From the NCBI GenBank assembly GCA_002505765.1, contig DAVZ01000064.1, forward strand, positions 1-50,103: a stretch of DNA of 50,103 bases, in the 5' to 3' direction. The notes below the pieces were generated by a model. That model searched no databases, was not told the origin of the DNA, and worked only from the letters and a program-made list of their open reading frames with translations. Positions 1-9,768 of the stretch are shown in pieces. The first letter of the stretch is position 1; each line of letters opens with the position of its first letter. The position numbers and the translations under genes are program-made. The DNA comes from Methanobacterium sp. UBA176 (lineage in GTDB: Archaea; Methanobacteriota; Methanobacteria; Methanobacteriales; Methanobacteriaceae).

Positions 1-1171
1 TCCTCACATAATCATAGCTCAAATCACATCCATAAGCAGTGGCAGAATGTTCCCCAAGATTTAGATTTACTTCTACAATTATTTCATCGTTTTTCATAAT
101 TTTTTCTGCTATTATAACCTCTTTTGAACCCTCAAAGGCTATTATGGAGCCTTTTTTTACGATTTCAACCATTTTTTTTCCTGATTTAAAGGTTACATCA
201 ACGGCATTTTCATCCATTTCAGCGCCTGAATATCCTGCAGCTGCAACGATTCGCCCCCAGTTTGGATCAGCACCAAACAAAGCTGTTTTTACAAGTGTTG
301 AACCAGCTATTGTTCTTGCAGCGTCTTTTGCATCTTTAAGTGATAATGCTCCTTTTACAGTGATTTCCATATATTTGGTTGCACCTTCTCCGTCCTTTAC
401 CATCATTTTTGCAAGTTCTGTACATACAAAATCCAGTGCATCCTGGAATTTTTCATCTATTTGACCTGAACCTCTCTTTGACATCAGTAAAACCATGTCA
501 TTTGTGCTCTCATCACCATCTACAACAACCATGTTGAAAGATTTATCCACTGCTTTTTTCAAGGAGTTATGAAGTTCATCTGGAGAAGCTTCAGCATCAG
601 TGGCAATGAAACACAGCATTGTGCCCATGTTGGGCGCTATCATACCTGAACCTTTGATAATGCCACCAATTTTTATTGAGGTGCCATCATTAAGTTCTGT
701 TTGAACTGAAATTTCTTTAGGACAGGTATCGGTGGTCATTATTGCTTCTGCAGCAGCTTTGGATGCCTGGGGTGAATTTTCAATATTTTCGATGGAATGG
801 CTGATTAAATCATTTATTATGTCCATGGGGAGTTTTCTCCCAATAATACCTGTTGAGGCAAGAGCCACATCATTTAAATTGATGTCAAAACTTTCAGCAA
901 CCCTTTTAGCCATTTCCCCTGCATCATCTAAGCCTTCCTGACCTGTGAAGCAATTGGCATTTCCGCTATTTGCCACAATTGCTGATATTTTACCATCTTT
1001 AACTGCCTCTTCTGTTAAAATAACCGGTGCTGCTCGTACTTTATTTGAAGTAAATAATGCCGCTGCATTACTATCTTTATTTAATATAAGAGCTACTCCA
1101 TATTTTCCCTTACGAGTGCCTGAAGCCATTACAGTGTCAACAGCGCAGACACCTCCTTTTATAATTTTCAT
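1..1171 (-). CDS. argJ: ArgJ, glutamate N-acetyltransferase (3' end cut by window)
   Basis: Transfers the acetyl group from N-acetylornithine to glutamate, closing the acetyl cycle of arginine synthesis in the cytoplasm. The frame opens with MKIIKGGVCAVDTVMASGTR, continues with an IVANSGNANCFTGQEG segment, and contains the ASTGIIGRKLPM segment whose Thr is the autoprocessing site and nucleophile of the family. The last visible residues, ATAYGCDLSYDYVR, are the usual ArgJ C-terminus, so only about eight codons lie beyond the window edge. The start at 1171 is preceded by an AGGAGA Shine-Dalgarno sequence. It is the last gene of the minus-strand block that begins near 8230, but a 44-base gap and an unrelated small gene separate it from the others, so co-transcription is uncertain. 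Confidence 0.95.
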   Translation of the reverse strand, partial: MKIIKGGVCAVDTVMASGTRKGKYGVALILNKDSNAAALFTSNKVRAAPVILTEEAVKDGKISAIVANSGNANCFTGQEGLDDAGEMAKRVAESFDINLNDVALASTGIIGRKLPMDIINDLISHSIENIENSPQASKAAAEAIMTTDTCPKEISVQTELNDGTSIKIGGIIKGSGMIAPNMGTMLCFIATDAEASPDELHNSLKKAVDKSFNMVVVDGDESTNDMVLLMSKRGSGQIDEKFQDALDFVCTELAKMMVKDGEGATKYMEITVKGALSLKDAKDAARTIAGSTLVKTALFGADPNWGRIVAAAGYSGAEMDENAVDVTFKSGKKMVEIVKKGSIIAFEGSKEVIIAEKIMKNDEIIVEVNLNLGEHSATAYGCDLSYDYVR

Positions 1172-1215
1172 TACTGATCTCCTGAACATTAAAATAAATG
1201 ATTTAACATAGAAAA

Positions 1216-1530
1216 CTAATTTTGTTGAGTAGAAGTACTGTTAGTACCATTTCCAGTTGATTGCCGGCTGTTATTTGATCTATCTTCACTTTCTGTGTAA
1301 ACTTCTTCGGTGGGTGTTGTGGGATTGGTGCTGACAGGAGTTTGCGTATGAGTATTTACATTTTTAGTGCTTGGAATCTGGGGCATTTCCTGATTGGTTT
1401 CATTAATTTGGAGATCTGAAGAGTTGTCCTGATAAATACCCATTACAATTCCTGCCCCTGAACCGCATCCAAATGCGAATAAAGATATAATTATTGCAAC
1501 TATAGCTTTTGCTTCTGTTTCAGGCTTCAT
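1216..1530 (-). CDS. Small single-pass membrane protein with Ser/Thr/Asn-rich tail
   Basis: I do not recognise a family. The 104 residues have one hydrophobic segment at about residues 8-32 (Ala/Ile/Gly-rich, with an FGCGSGAG stretch) and then a low-complexity tail rich in Ser, Thr, Asn, Pro and Gln up to the C-terminus. This is the composition expected of an extracytoplasmic stalk that could be O- or N-glycosylated; NSS, NET and NST sequons are present. A TATA-like element about 45-50 bases upstream suggests its own promoter. It may be a surface-exposed protein anchored by an uncleaved N-terminal helix; function unknown. Confidence 0.6.
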   Translation of the reverse strand: MKPETEAKAIVAIIISLFAFGCGSGAGIVMGIYQDNSSDLQINETNQEMPQIPSTKNVNTHTQTPVSTNPTTPTEEVYTESEDRSNNSRQSTGNGTNSTSTQQN

Positions 1531-1561
1531 AATAACACACTATTTAGTTTTACAATTATAT

Positions 1562-1583
1562 GTTTTATATGGATGTTTATATC
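1562..1583 (-). promoter_or_regulatory. Archaeal box A promoter candidate for the 1216-1530 gene
   Basis: On the minus strand the segment reads GATATAAAC followed by a second CATATAAAAC. The first lies 45-53 bases before the ATG at 1530, the right distance for a TATA box with a transcription start about 25 bases downstream, and a purine-rich run upstream could act as BRE. Only position and sequence support it. Confidence 0.4.
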
Positions 1584-1608
1584 TTTTTTACTTCATAGGA
1601 TATATCCA

Positions 1609-2814
1609 TTACGTTACAACGGCATATAAGAGCGCCAGAAACATGGCAACCAATCCAAACTCCCAGCGACCTACGCTCCATCCAACGAATGAAACTATAA
1701 ACACGAATAGAAATATTAAAAGCACCTTTGATTTTTTATAGAGGAAAAATTCCATAACCGATCTTGCAAATTCAGAGGGAATAAAATAGGCATATGTCCC
1801 ATCTGCTATATCAAAGACCATTACCGGGCTGTTATTCCATATTTTAATGTTATCTGCAAGTTGAGCCATTTCACCTGATTCTCTTCTGCTTTTTCCTATA
1901 CCTGCCCTGAGCATGGCTCCATTATTCAGGGCGTGCCATGCTGAATCGATCCCAGCACGTAATGCCGCATCTTTTGTTGGTAAATTAGCGATCAGGTCAT
2001 CGCCACCTTCACGATAACCTTCAATTTTTCCCTCACAGTCTTTTTCAATGAAATTTTTAATTTCTGTCATTATTTCAACCAGCTTATCCCGGCCATTCTC
2101 CTCTATAAACCTGGTTGAATCAATTACATCAATAAATAAATAATTATCATATACCGCAGGTGATCCCCTCAATTTCTCAATCTTATCTGAGAAAACTACT
2201 GCAAATTCTCCCCCAAGCTTTGTAAATCCAACACCTGAGGTTTCACCAATCTGCTTGTTTAAGTTTATGGCCCTCTCAATTGCTGCTGCCCCTGTCATAC
2301 CAACTGCAGCCCTGACAGAGATGTCCTTATCCATTCCAAGCCTAATAAGTTCAATTCCAACCCTTATAGCGTCATTTTTGGAAAGCATTCTGGAAACGAT
2401 TTCTGTATTACTTTCCTCTACAATTATACCCTTTTCTTTTTTAATCAGTTCAACGAATTGTTTTATGATAAGATCTCTTCTTATAACCTCAACATAGAGG
2501 TATCTATCGCTACCCATTATGATATTGCTTAAGAGGGCATATTCATCCACTTTATCTTCTGCAGGGATTAATTCAATGAATTTTCTACCTTTAGGAATGT
2601 TTTCTGACCCAACTTCCTTTATGAGATTTTGAAAAATGTTTTGAGTGTTGATATGCGCACGATCAATCTCCAGAAGCATGGTGTGAGTGTAATTGATCAT
2701 ATCCACGTAATCGCGTTCTTTTTCATTGGTGGGATAATATTTGGTGCCGATGCTTAGGACCTTAGATTTGATAAAAAATCCAAAAAGACCTCTCATTAGA
2801 TAATCCATGACCAT
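1609..2814 (-). CDS. Membrane-anchored GGDD protein with tandem cyclase/palm-like domains
   Basis: Probable nucleotide cyclase/oligonucleotide synthetase-like protein of 401 residues. Residues about 225-330 carry the marks of the class III cyclase/GGDEF/Cas10 palm fold: YLFIDVIDSTRF with acidic D229 and D232, then YREGGDDLIANLP with GGDD at 270-273, then LRAGIG near 303. Residues about 105-195 look like a second, degenerate copy: YLYVEVI lines up with YLFIDVI, and SNTEIVSRMLSKNDAIRVGI (135-154) aligns without gaps to GGDDLIANLPTKDAALRAGI (270-289), the GGDD being lost. Two hydrophobic helices follow (about 363-379 and 385-400), so the catalytic part should face the cytoplasm at the membrane. 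It lies downstream of the NYN ribonuclease on the same strand, 42 bases away. The GGDD spelling is closer to Cas10 palms than to bacterial GGDEF. Product and role are unknown; the fold assignment is by eye. Confidence 0.72.
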   Translation of the reverse strand: MVMDYLMRGLFGFFIKSKVLSIGTKYYPTNEKERDYVDMINYTHTMLLEIDRAHINTQNIFQNLIKEVGSENIPKGRKFIELIPAEDKVDEYALLSNIIMGSDRYLYVEVIRRDLIIKQFVELIKKEKGIIVEESNTEIVSRMLSKNDAIRVGIELIRLGMDKDISVRAAVGMTGAAAIERAINLNKQIGETSGVGFTKLGGEFAVVFSDKIEKLRGSPAVYDNYLFIDVIDSTRFIEENGRDKLVEIMTEIKNFIEKDCEGKIEGYREGGDDLIANLPTKDAALRAGIDSAWHALNNGAMLRAGIGKSRRESGEMAQLADNIKIWNNSPVMVFDIADGTYAYFIPSEFARSVMEFFLYKKSKVLLIFLFVFIVSFVGWSVGRWEFGLVAMFLALLYAVVT

Positions 2815-2856
2815 TTAGGTTTTTCCTCCTGCAATAAGATAATTTTGTTGTGGTTT

Positions 2857-3879
2857 CTAATTTTCCACTTTCTCTAAAATTATTTCAAATTGTCCTGGTT
2901 TTTCCAGGAGCATGCTTGGTTTTACTGATACAATGGGAAATTTCCATGTTCCAATTCTTGCAGCCACTGTGCTTGCTATATTTCTTGAATTTTTCTTAAC
3001 GAATGCGTAATCATGATCATTAATGGTTATATTAACGTTGTACTTTGATTCCTCTTTTACTTCATCAGAATAAAGAATATTAAGCTCAAAAGTCCCTGGT
3101 TTTGTGAAGAGATCGTTTCTTATAGCAACAAGAGGTGCATGGTCAAGCTTTAATCTATCACCAACTGTTACTGCAATGTTCCCAGCGTATCTGACTGCGT
3201 CTTTATAATCTCTAGGACTTACAAGAACAAAAACTATAAAATCGCTGGTTTTTTCCGCATCTTCAACCATGTTCATTACTTTATCGAAAAGGGGAATTTT
3301 CATAAAGATGTCTTCTAATTTAGAATCAATCCCTTCTTCTTTACTTTTTGTTATTCTATCAATTGCTTCCTTTGCAATGGCAATACCGCTTAATTTTTTG
3401 CTCTTTTTATGTCTGTAAGGATCCATTCCCTTTTTTTCAAATTCATTGAGACACTGTGTGGAGATTTTTTGCAGAATGTTTTTGATTTTTTTAGGTTTTG
3501 ATGATGTTCCAATGATTATTTCCCCGCTTTTCACGCTGTAAGGAATTCTTCTACTTGCAATATCTTTAAATTCATCGTTGTATTCTCTGAATATGTCATT
3601 TGACAGTATCTTGGCCTCTTCTTCTTCAGCTATCTTCAGAATGAAATGATCCGCAGTGGTACCTGAAGGAACCTGAACAATTTTCTCATCTTCAAGAAGT
3701 TTGTTGAATTCTTCCTTTTTATCAATTTCATGTCGTAGCGATGCATCTGCTATGGTATAGGGCTCATATCCTAAAGCTTTTAATGCTTCTATGGACTTTA
3801 ATACATTATCTAAACGTGGACTACCTTCTTTCCCCTTTCCATAATGAGCAACATTAGATGCATCAATAATTACCTTCAA
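2857..3879 (-). CDS. NYN/PIN-like ribonuclease (Zc3h12a-type)
   Basis: Predicted metal-dependent ribonuclease. The N-terminal ~125 residues form a NYN domain: MKVIIDASNVAHYG supplies the first conserved Asp (D6), followed by the IADAS, TTADHFIL and SNDIFREY motifs that carry the remaining acidic residues typical of the Zc3h12a/MCPIP1 branch. The C-terminal ~200 residues are not recognised; they contain a Lys-rich linker and two segments of similar strand pattern that each end in a phrase like PGTFELNI or PGQFEIIL, which may be a small internal duplication. The start overlaps the end of the phosphoesterase gene by four bases (ATGA), so the two are translationally coupled. Its place behind tgtA and nac suggests a job in RNA processing or quality control, which is inference. 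Confidence 0.75.
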   Translation of the reverse strand: MKVIIDASNVAHYGKGKEGSPRLDNVLKSIEALKALGYEPYTIADASLRHEIDKKEEFNKLLEDEKIVQVPSGTTADHFILKIAEEEEAKILSNDIFREYNDEFKDIASRRIPYSVKSGEIIIGTSSKPKKIKNILQKISTQCLNEFEKKGMDPYRHKKSKKLSGIAIAKEAIDRITKSKEEGIDSKLEDIFMKIPLFDKVMNMVEDAEKTSDFIVFVLVSPRDYKDAVRYAGNIAVTVGDRLKLDHAPLVAIRNDLFTKPGTFELNILYSDEVKEESKYNVNITINDHDYAFVKKNSRNIASTVAARIGTWKFPIVSVKPSMLLEKPGQFEIILEKVEN

Positions 3880-4631
3880 AGGATCACCTTACACTTATTT
3901 TCATATCTTGCAAGAATTTTTGAATTACCATCAGACTGTTTCAGCGTTATTTCCACACTCTCCTCTTGAATATCAATTGTGTTAAATGAACAAATATCTT
4001 TTCCCCGAAGCTTCATAGATGATACAGTTCCTGCAGTTACAAATGCTGTATTTTCAAGTTTCCAAACGTGCGGTACGTGTTTATGCCCAGAAAGCACTAA
4101 ATCAGCATTTCCATCAATTATAGACATCAAAATATCTCCTGCATCAGTTAATACGTTTCTTTCACGTCCAGTTTTTGGAACGGGAATCAGATGATGGTGT
4201 AGAGCAATAATTTTATAAAGATCACTATTTTCGGTCTTATTCAATAATTTTTCCAATCTTTTTTGCTGTGATCGACCTACTTTTCCATAATCAAGATCTG
4301 GTTCGCTGCTGTCCAGTCCTATGGCTTTAATTTGTTCATTTCTAACTGATAATGTACTGCATCGTTTTCTTATTAGTTCTTCAAAAGATTCAGTACCCAT
4401 ATGTCTTGAATCATGATTTCCAGGGACAGCCAGCATTGGACTTTCTATTAAATCCAGATACTCTGCAGCATCCACAAATTCATGGTAATAACCATTATCA
4501 GTAATATCGCCTGTAACAATCACTAAATCAGGGTTGAGTTCATTTGATCTATTTATTGCATCTGATAAAAGATCTTCCCTGAAATTAATTGCCCCTACAT
4601 GCATATCAGACAAATGAACGATAAATACCAT
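3876..4631 (-). CDS. Calcineurin-like metallophosphoesterase
   Basis: Two-metal phosphoesterase of the Icc/CpdA-like class. All signature motifs are present in order over 251 residues: SDMHVGA (D9, H11), GDITDNG (D42), GNHDSRH (N72, H73), a HHH run at 145-147 and SGHKHVPH (H183, H185). No signal peptide or membrane helix is visible, so it should be cytoplasmic. Its ATG directly abuts the stop codon of nac and its end overlaps the NYN nuclease by four bases, so the three genes form one tight operon. The substrate could be a cyclic nucleotide, a phosphomonoester or RNA ends; the cyclase-like gene two places downstream makes a cyclic nucleotide worth testing. Confidence 0.88.
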   Translation of the reverse strand: MVFIVHLSDMHVGAINFREDLLSDAINRSNELNPDLVIVTGDITDNGYYHEFVDAAEYLDLIESPMLAVPGNHDSRHMGTESFEELIRKRCSTLSVRNEQIKAIGLDSSEPDLDYGKVGRSQQKRLEKLLNKTENSDLYKIIALHHHLIPVPKTGRERNVLTDAGDILMSIIDGNADLVLSGHKHVPHVWKLENTAFVTAGTVSSMKLRGKDICSFNTIDIQEESVEITLKQSDGNSKILARYENKCKVIL

Positions 4632-4985
4632 TTAACTTAACCTCATAATTGCTTCTGCGAGGTCTCCATTAGTTTCTTCAAGGGCTTTATGGGCTTCTTC
4701 TTTACTTACCCCTGTCTGAGCTGATACAAGCTCAACATCCTCATCTGGAATAACCAGCTGGACTTCTAACTTTCTCTCCTGGGGCTTTCCAGTAATCTGG
4801 TAGGTTTTTTGTCCCATAAAATCCATTAGATTTACCTTGGGATTTGTAATGACTACTTCTTTATCTTTAAATTTAATTATAACTTCTGTAGCACCCTTAA
4901 CATCTTTCATATCCATACCCATCTGTTTCATGGCCCTCTGCATCTGCTTGAGTTGTTTAGGGTTCATTCCTGCGCCAGGTATCAT
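4632..4985 (-). CDS. nac: Archaeal nascent polypeptide-associated complex protein
   Basis: Ribosome-associated chaperone that binds emerging polypeptides; the archaeal protein is a homodimer equivalent to eukaryotic alpha-NAC. The 117 residues show a Met/Gln/Lys-rich N-terminal helix (NPKQLKQMQRAMKQMG), the six-stranded NAC domain at about 25-75 and a C-terminal UBA domain at about 80-117 (VSAQTGVSKEEAHKALEETN). The length is typical. The ATG has a clear GGAGG site and shares one base with the stop codon of tgtA (TAATG), so translation is probably coupled. Confidence 0.93.
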   Translation of the reverse strand: MIPGAGMNPKQLKQMQRAMKQMGMDMKDVKGATEVIIKFKDKEVVITNPKVNLMDFMGQKTYQITGKPQERKLEVQLVIPDEDVELVSAQTGVSKEEAHKALEETNGDLAEAIMRLS

Positions 4986-6997
4986 TATTTTCCTCCTTTC
5001 CTTGTTTTAACGGCCTGACCTACATTAAAGTCCATTATTTCACGACCATTTAATAGTGACTTTCCAAAGGCTAACAGTTCATCTTTTTCATTAACAATTA
5101 GAACTTCTTCATTAGCTCTTATATTTATATCACAATCTATTACAAATTTAGCAAATATACTTTTTCCTTTCTTTGCAAATGGTTCAGCATCAGTGTTAAC
5201 TACCACCCTATTTTTAGGGTATTGAAGATAATTATGAAGACGCCTTGCACCCTCCATGCTGAGTACAAAAATACCATCACTTGCACGGATGGTGGCAATT
5301 AAAGAATCTCCATCATGGATATGCCTTATTTTACCTGTTTTTTTACTCTTAATAACATTTATCTTTCCATTAAAAAGAGCTTTCCCCGAACCTTCACCAA
5401 ATTGGTAATCTGCTATGTATTCTATTTTATTTAAATCATCTAAATTTATTTTCAGGGATTCTTCGCTTTTTTTAAATTTATAATCCAGATCAAACTTTTT
5501 TATAACCCTTTCACTTATTATAATTTCATTAAAATTATCTTTATATTCATTTATTGTATCTCTTATAAACTTTTTAGAATCTTCATCCAAACATGAAGGA
5601 GCTTCATTTTGTGCCATTGGATAAACTTCATCAATTTCAAGGGGTATAATTCCAAATGGATAATCAACCACGGCTATTTGCGTTGATTCATCCAGAACAG
5701 GGTTATTAATCTCTAAATTATGGATTTTATACATTTCACCCACTAAATCATGTATATTTTCCATTTCGGGATTGTTTAAAAGGATATTTTCAATGTTTTT
5801 AGAGTAAGGTTTTTTAAATGCCGGTAAAAGAACTAATTTATCCTTTTTTGGAAGTTTTTTTAGCCCTTTCATATGTCTGTAGATTTCTGGCCTGTTCAGG
5901 GATTCAGGACCACTGTAAAAAAAAGCAGATTTTTTGTAGGCAGGGTCGTATTCTTCGAGGATGTTTTTATATTTTTTTAAACCCCTCAAAGCATCTAAAA
6001 GATAAGGGTGAGATCTGCATCTATTTTCAACAAGTTCAAGCAGGTTTCCGTCAATTATGGCCTGTTTTATCTTTCTTATCTCTGCAAAACTGATATTCAG
6101 ATTATGTGCTGCAATTAATTTCATTCTATCTTCTTTTTTCATTCCTCTTAAATCATCAGGAGTATAATTTGCACATATTTCGCATGAACAGGGCATATGG
6201 AAAAGATTTTCCAGTTTATAAGTTCCATCAGGCATCATAAATCGATCATCCTGGGCATATAGGATATATGCGGCGGAATCATAAAGATCACATCCTGTTG
6301 CCACTGCAAAGGCAAAAACCATGGGATGGCCTGCCCCCATAAGATGTCTCGGCCTTGATGGAGGTAAATTTCCCACAGAGGCCATAACAATATCCAGAAC
6401 ATCCATATATCTATAATTTTCAAGTAAAGGAACCACAGCACCTATTGGATATACCTCAAAATCCATTTTACCAATTACTTGTGCGCATTTAGCCCTTAAA
6501 TCAGGGAAAGTAGATCCCTGAATAACTGAGTTTAACATCAAATTTCCCCTAACATTTATAGCTTCCTCTGCTCTTTCAAGTGTTATTTGCAGCTCTCTTT
6601 CTGCTCTTTCCCTTTTTACATAGGGCGGAGTAGGAATATCAAGTGATGTACCGATGTCTGTACCTATGTTTTCCTGAAATTCGATGATTTCACTGTTATC
6701 CACATCTATATCCCCATAGACAGAAAGCTGAAAAGAACCAGAATCTGTGACAATAGGGCCATCAAAATTAATTAAATTATGAATACCATTTTCCATGGCT
6801 TTATTTTTAAGTTCTTCATTTTTATAGATAATATATGCATTGGTTATGACCATATCTGCTCCGTATTTTTTAACATCTATTGTCTGTTTCCCGGGGTGAA
6901 TAACAGGCATTAAAGCCGGAGTTTCCACTGTTCCATGTGGTGTTTTAAGTTTTCCAATCCTGCCCAAAGCATCCTTATATTTAATTTCAAAGTTCAA
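4985..6997 (-). CDS. tgtA: Archaeosine tRNA-guanine transglycosylase TgtA
   Basis: Exchanges guanine-15 of archaeal tRNA D-loops for preQ0, the first tRNA-level step to archaeosine. The catalytic TIM barrel fills about residues 1-350, with TDSGSFQLSVYG (catalytic Asp near 85), the LYDSAAYILYAQDDR region carrying the nucleophile Asp, and a zinc site in HMPCSCEICANY plus a later His. The remaining ~300 residues hold the archaeal C-terminal domains, ending in a PUA domain (about 590-670) that binds the tRNA. I place the start at the TTG at 6997: AAAGGTGG sits just upstream, and the protein then begins at the usual position (MNFEIKYKDALG). A longer frame opens at TTG 7015 but would include the Shine-Dalgarno sequence. 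The single-chain form matches euryarchaeal enzymes. Confidence 0.94.
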   Translation of the reverse strand: MNFEIKYKDALGRIGKLKTPHGTVETPALMPVIHPGKQTIDVKKYGADMVITNAYIIYKNEELKNKAMENGIHNLINFDGPIVTDSGSFQLSVYGDIDVDNSEIIEFQENIGTDIGTSLDIPTPPYVKRERAERELQITLERAEEAINVRGNLMLNSVIQGSTFPDLRAKCAQVIGKMDFEVYPIGAVVPLLENYRYMDVLDIVMASVGNLPPSRPRHLMGAGHPMVFAFAVATGCDLYDSAAYILYAQDDRFMMPDGTYKLENLFHMPCSCEICANYTPDDLRGMKKEDRMKLIAAHNLNISFAEIRKIKQAIIDGNLLELVENRCRSHPYLLDALRGLKKYKNILEEYDPAYKKSAFFYSGPESLNRPEIYRHMKGLKKLPKKDKLVLLPAFKKPYSKNIENILLNNPEMENIHDLVGEMYKIHNLEINNPVLDESTQIAVVDYPFGIIPLEIDEVYPMAQNEAPSCLDEDSKKFIRDTINEYKDNFNEIIISERVIKKFDLDYKFKKSEESLKINLDDLNKIEYIADYQFGEGSGKALFNGKINVIKSKKTGKIRHIHDGDSLIATIRASDGIFVLSMEGARRLHNYLQYPKNRVVVNTDAEPFAKKGKSIFAKFVIDCDINIRANEEVLIVNEKDELLAFGKSLLNGREIMDFNVGQAVKTRKGGK

Positions 6998-7018
6998 TTT
7001 TCCACCTTTATACAAATA

Positions 7019-8230
<1,212 letters not shown>

Positions 8231-8395
8231 TCTATTTTGAATGAGTTTCTTATTTCATTAATATATTGGCAAAAATAAATACTCATTTAAGACATAGCCC
8301 TACATAGTAATTAAAATGAAGTTTAATTAAAATAAGGTTAAAGTAAATACTAAGTATTTTTGAAGCACTAAATTCAAAGAATTCGAGGTTTAAGG

Positions 8396-8980
8396 ATGGT
8401 AAAGATTATAGGAATTATTGGAAGCCCCAGAAAAAATGGAAACACAGCTTTTTTGGTGGAAAAAGCACTTGAAGCTGCCGGAGAAGTAGGGGCGGATGTT
8501 GAGAGTTTCAATTTGGGGGAAATGGAAATCGAACCGTGTACAGCATGCGACATATGTAAAATGACTGGCGAATGCCCCAAAGATGATGAGATCGGTTATT
8601 TACTTATAAAAGTCCAGGAAGCCCATGGATTAATCATTGGAAGTCCTGTTTACTTTGGAAATGTTTCAGCTCAGCTAAAAATATTTATGGACAGATCAAG
8701 ACCGCTTCGATCTGATTTTAAGCTTAAAGATATGGTTGGTGGTGCAATAACAGTTGGTGGATCAAGAAATGGAGGACAGGAAACTGCAATTTCAGCAATA
8801 CATGAATTCTTATTGATTCATGATGCTGTGGTTGTTGGGGACGGGTCTCCCCTGGCACATTATGGAGGTACAGGATTTTCTGGGAGTTCAAATGACATTA
8901 AAAAGGACTATTTCGGTATAGAAACTTCAAAAAATCTTGGAAAAAGAATTGCCAAGCTTTCAAATAAAATTCATGGATGA
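8396..8980 (+). CDS. Iron-sulfur flavoprotein (Isf/FMN reductase family)
   Basis: Small cytoplasmic electron-transfer flavoprotein. The N-terminal IIGIIGSPRKNGNT is the FMN phosphate-binding loop of the NADPH-dependent FMN reductase/flavodoxin fold. CTACDICKMTGEC (about 47-59) is the compact C-x2-C-x2-C-x5-C cluster of methanogen Isf proteins, which binds a [4Fe-4S] cluster. GSPVYFGNVSAQLKIFMDRS completes the second FMN-contact region. The 194-residue length matches the family. GAGGT lies in front of the ATG at 8396. It stands alone between the RNA block on the other strand and the glycan locus; in methanogens such proteins are linked to oxygen or peroxide defence with ferredoxin as donor, which is family knowledge. 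Confidence 0.88.
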   Translation: MVKIIGIIGSPRKNGNTAFLVEKALEAAGEVGADVESFNLGEMEIEPCTACDICKMTGECPKDDEIGYLLIKVQEAHGLIIGSPVYFGNVSAQLKIFMDRSRPLRSDFKLKDMVGGAITVGGSRNGGQETAISAIHEFLLIHDAVVVGDGSPLAHYGGTGFSGSSNDIKKDYFGIETSKNLGKRIAKLSNKIHG

Positions 8981-9015
8981 ATAATAAATTAGAACATAAT
9001 AATTTCAGGTAAACT

Positions 9016-9768
9016 ATGAAATCCACGGCTTTAAAAAAACAATCCAATGATTTTTATACATTAAATCCTCCTATTTCAACAAAACCGGATATTTACGTAG
9101 TTATACCTGCATACAATGAAAGTAAGACCATAAAGGATGTACTGGAAGAACTTAAAGATAAAAACCTTAAAATTATCGTTATAGATGATGGATCCAGCGA
9201 TGAAACATATGAAATAGCAGAAGATTCAATCATTAACTCATATAACGAATCCATTTACAGGCACGTTTTAAATAGAGGATTAGGGGCCGCGCTTAAAACA
9301 GGGATTGAAGCAGCAATTGCAAAAGAAGCTGACATAATAGTTACCTTCGATGCAGACGGTCAGCACGATCCTGAAGATATAATTAAGGTTTGCAAGCCAA
9401 TTACAGAAGGTAAAGCAGATTTTGTAATAGGAACCAGAGATTTCAGTAAAATGCCTGCTTCTAAAAAGTTCGGAAATAACGTTATGAACATTATAACCCG
9501 AGTATTTTATGGAATTCACGTAAACGATTCTCAATCAGGCTTAAGAGCTTTTAATATAAAAGCGGCGCAAGTACTGGATATTCACTCCAGAGGATATGGA
9601 GTATCTTCAGAAATAATAGGCGAAATTAAAAATCATGATTTAAAGATTGAAGAAGTTCCTATTAAAACCATTTATACGGATTATTCAATGTCAAAGGGTA
9701 CAGGTTTAAATATAGGGCTTAAAATCTTATTTAAGTTAATAATGAATGTAATCAGAAAGGTGTTTTAA
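9016..9768 (+). CDS. Family 2 glycosyltransferase (dolichyl-phosphate sugar synthase-like)
   Basis: Inverting GT-A glycosyltransferase, probably moving a sugar from a nucleotide donor to a polyprenyl phosphate at the cytoplasmic face. YVVIPAYNESKTIKDVL (about 28-44) starts the nucleotide-binding domain, VIDDGSSDETYEIA follows, and TFDADGQHDPEDI near 115 holds the metal-binding DxD. The later QSGLRAFN stretch is typical of Dpm1/DPM-like and GtrB-like enzymes. No long C-terminal membrane segment is present, so membrane attachment may come from the DUF2304 partner whose ATG overlaps its stop codon (TAATG). An AGGTAA site precedes the start. Confidence 0.88.
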   Translation: MKSTALKKQSNDFYTLNPPISTKPDIYVVIPAYNESKTIKDVLEELKDKNLKIIVIDDGSSDETYEIAEDSIINSYNESIYRHVLNRGLGAALKTGIEAAIAKEADIIVTFDADGQHDPEDIIKVCKPITEGKADFVIGTRDFSKMPASKKFGNNVMNIITRVFYGIHVNDSQSGLRAFNIKAAQVLDIHSRGYGVSSEIIGEIKNHDLKIEEVPIKTIYTDYSMSKGTGLNIGLKILFKLIMNVIRKVF

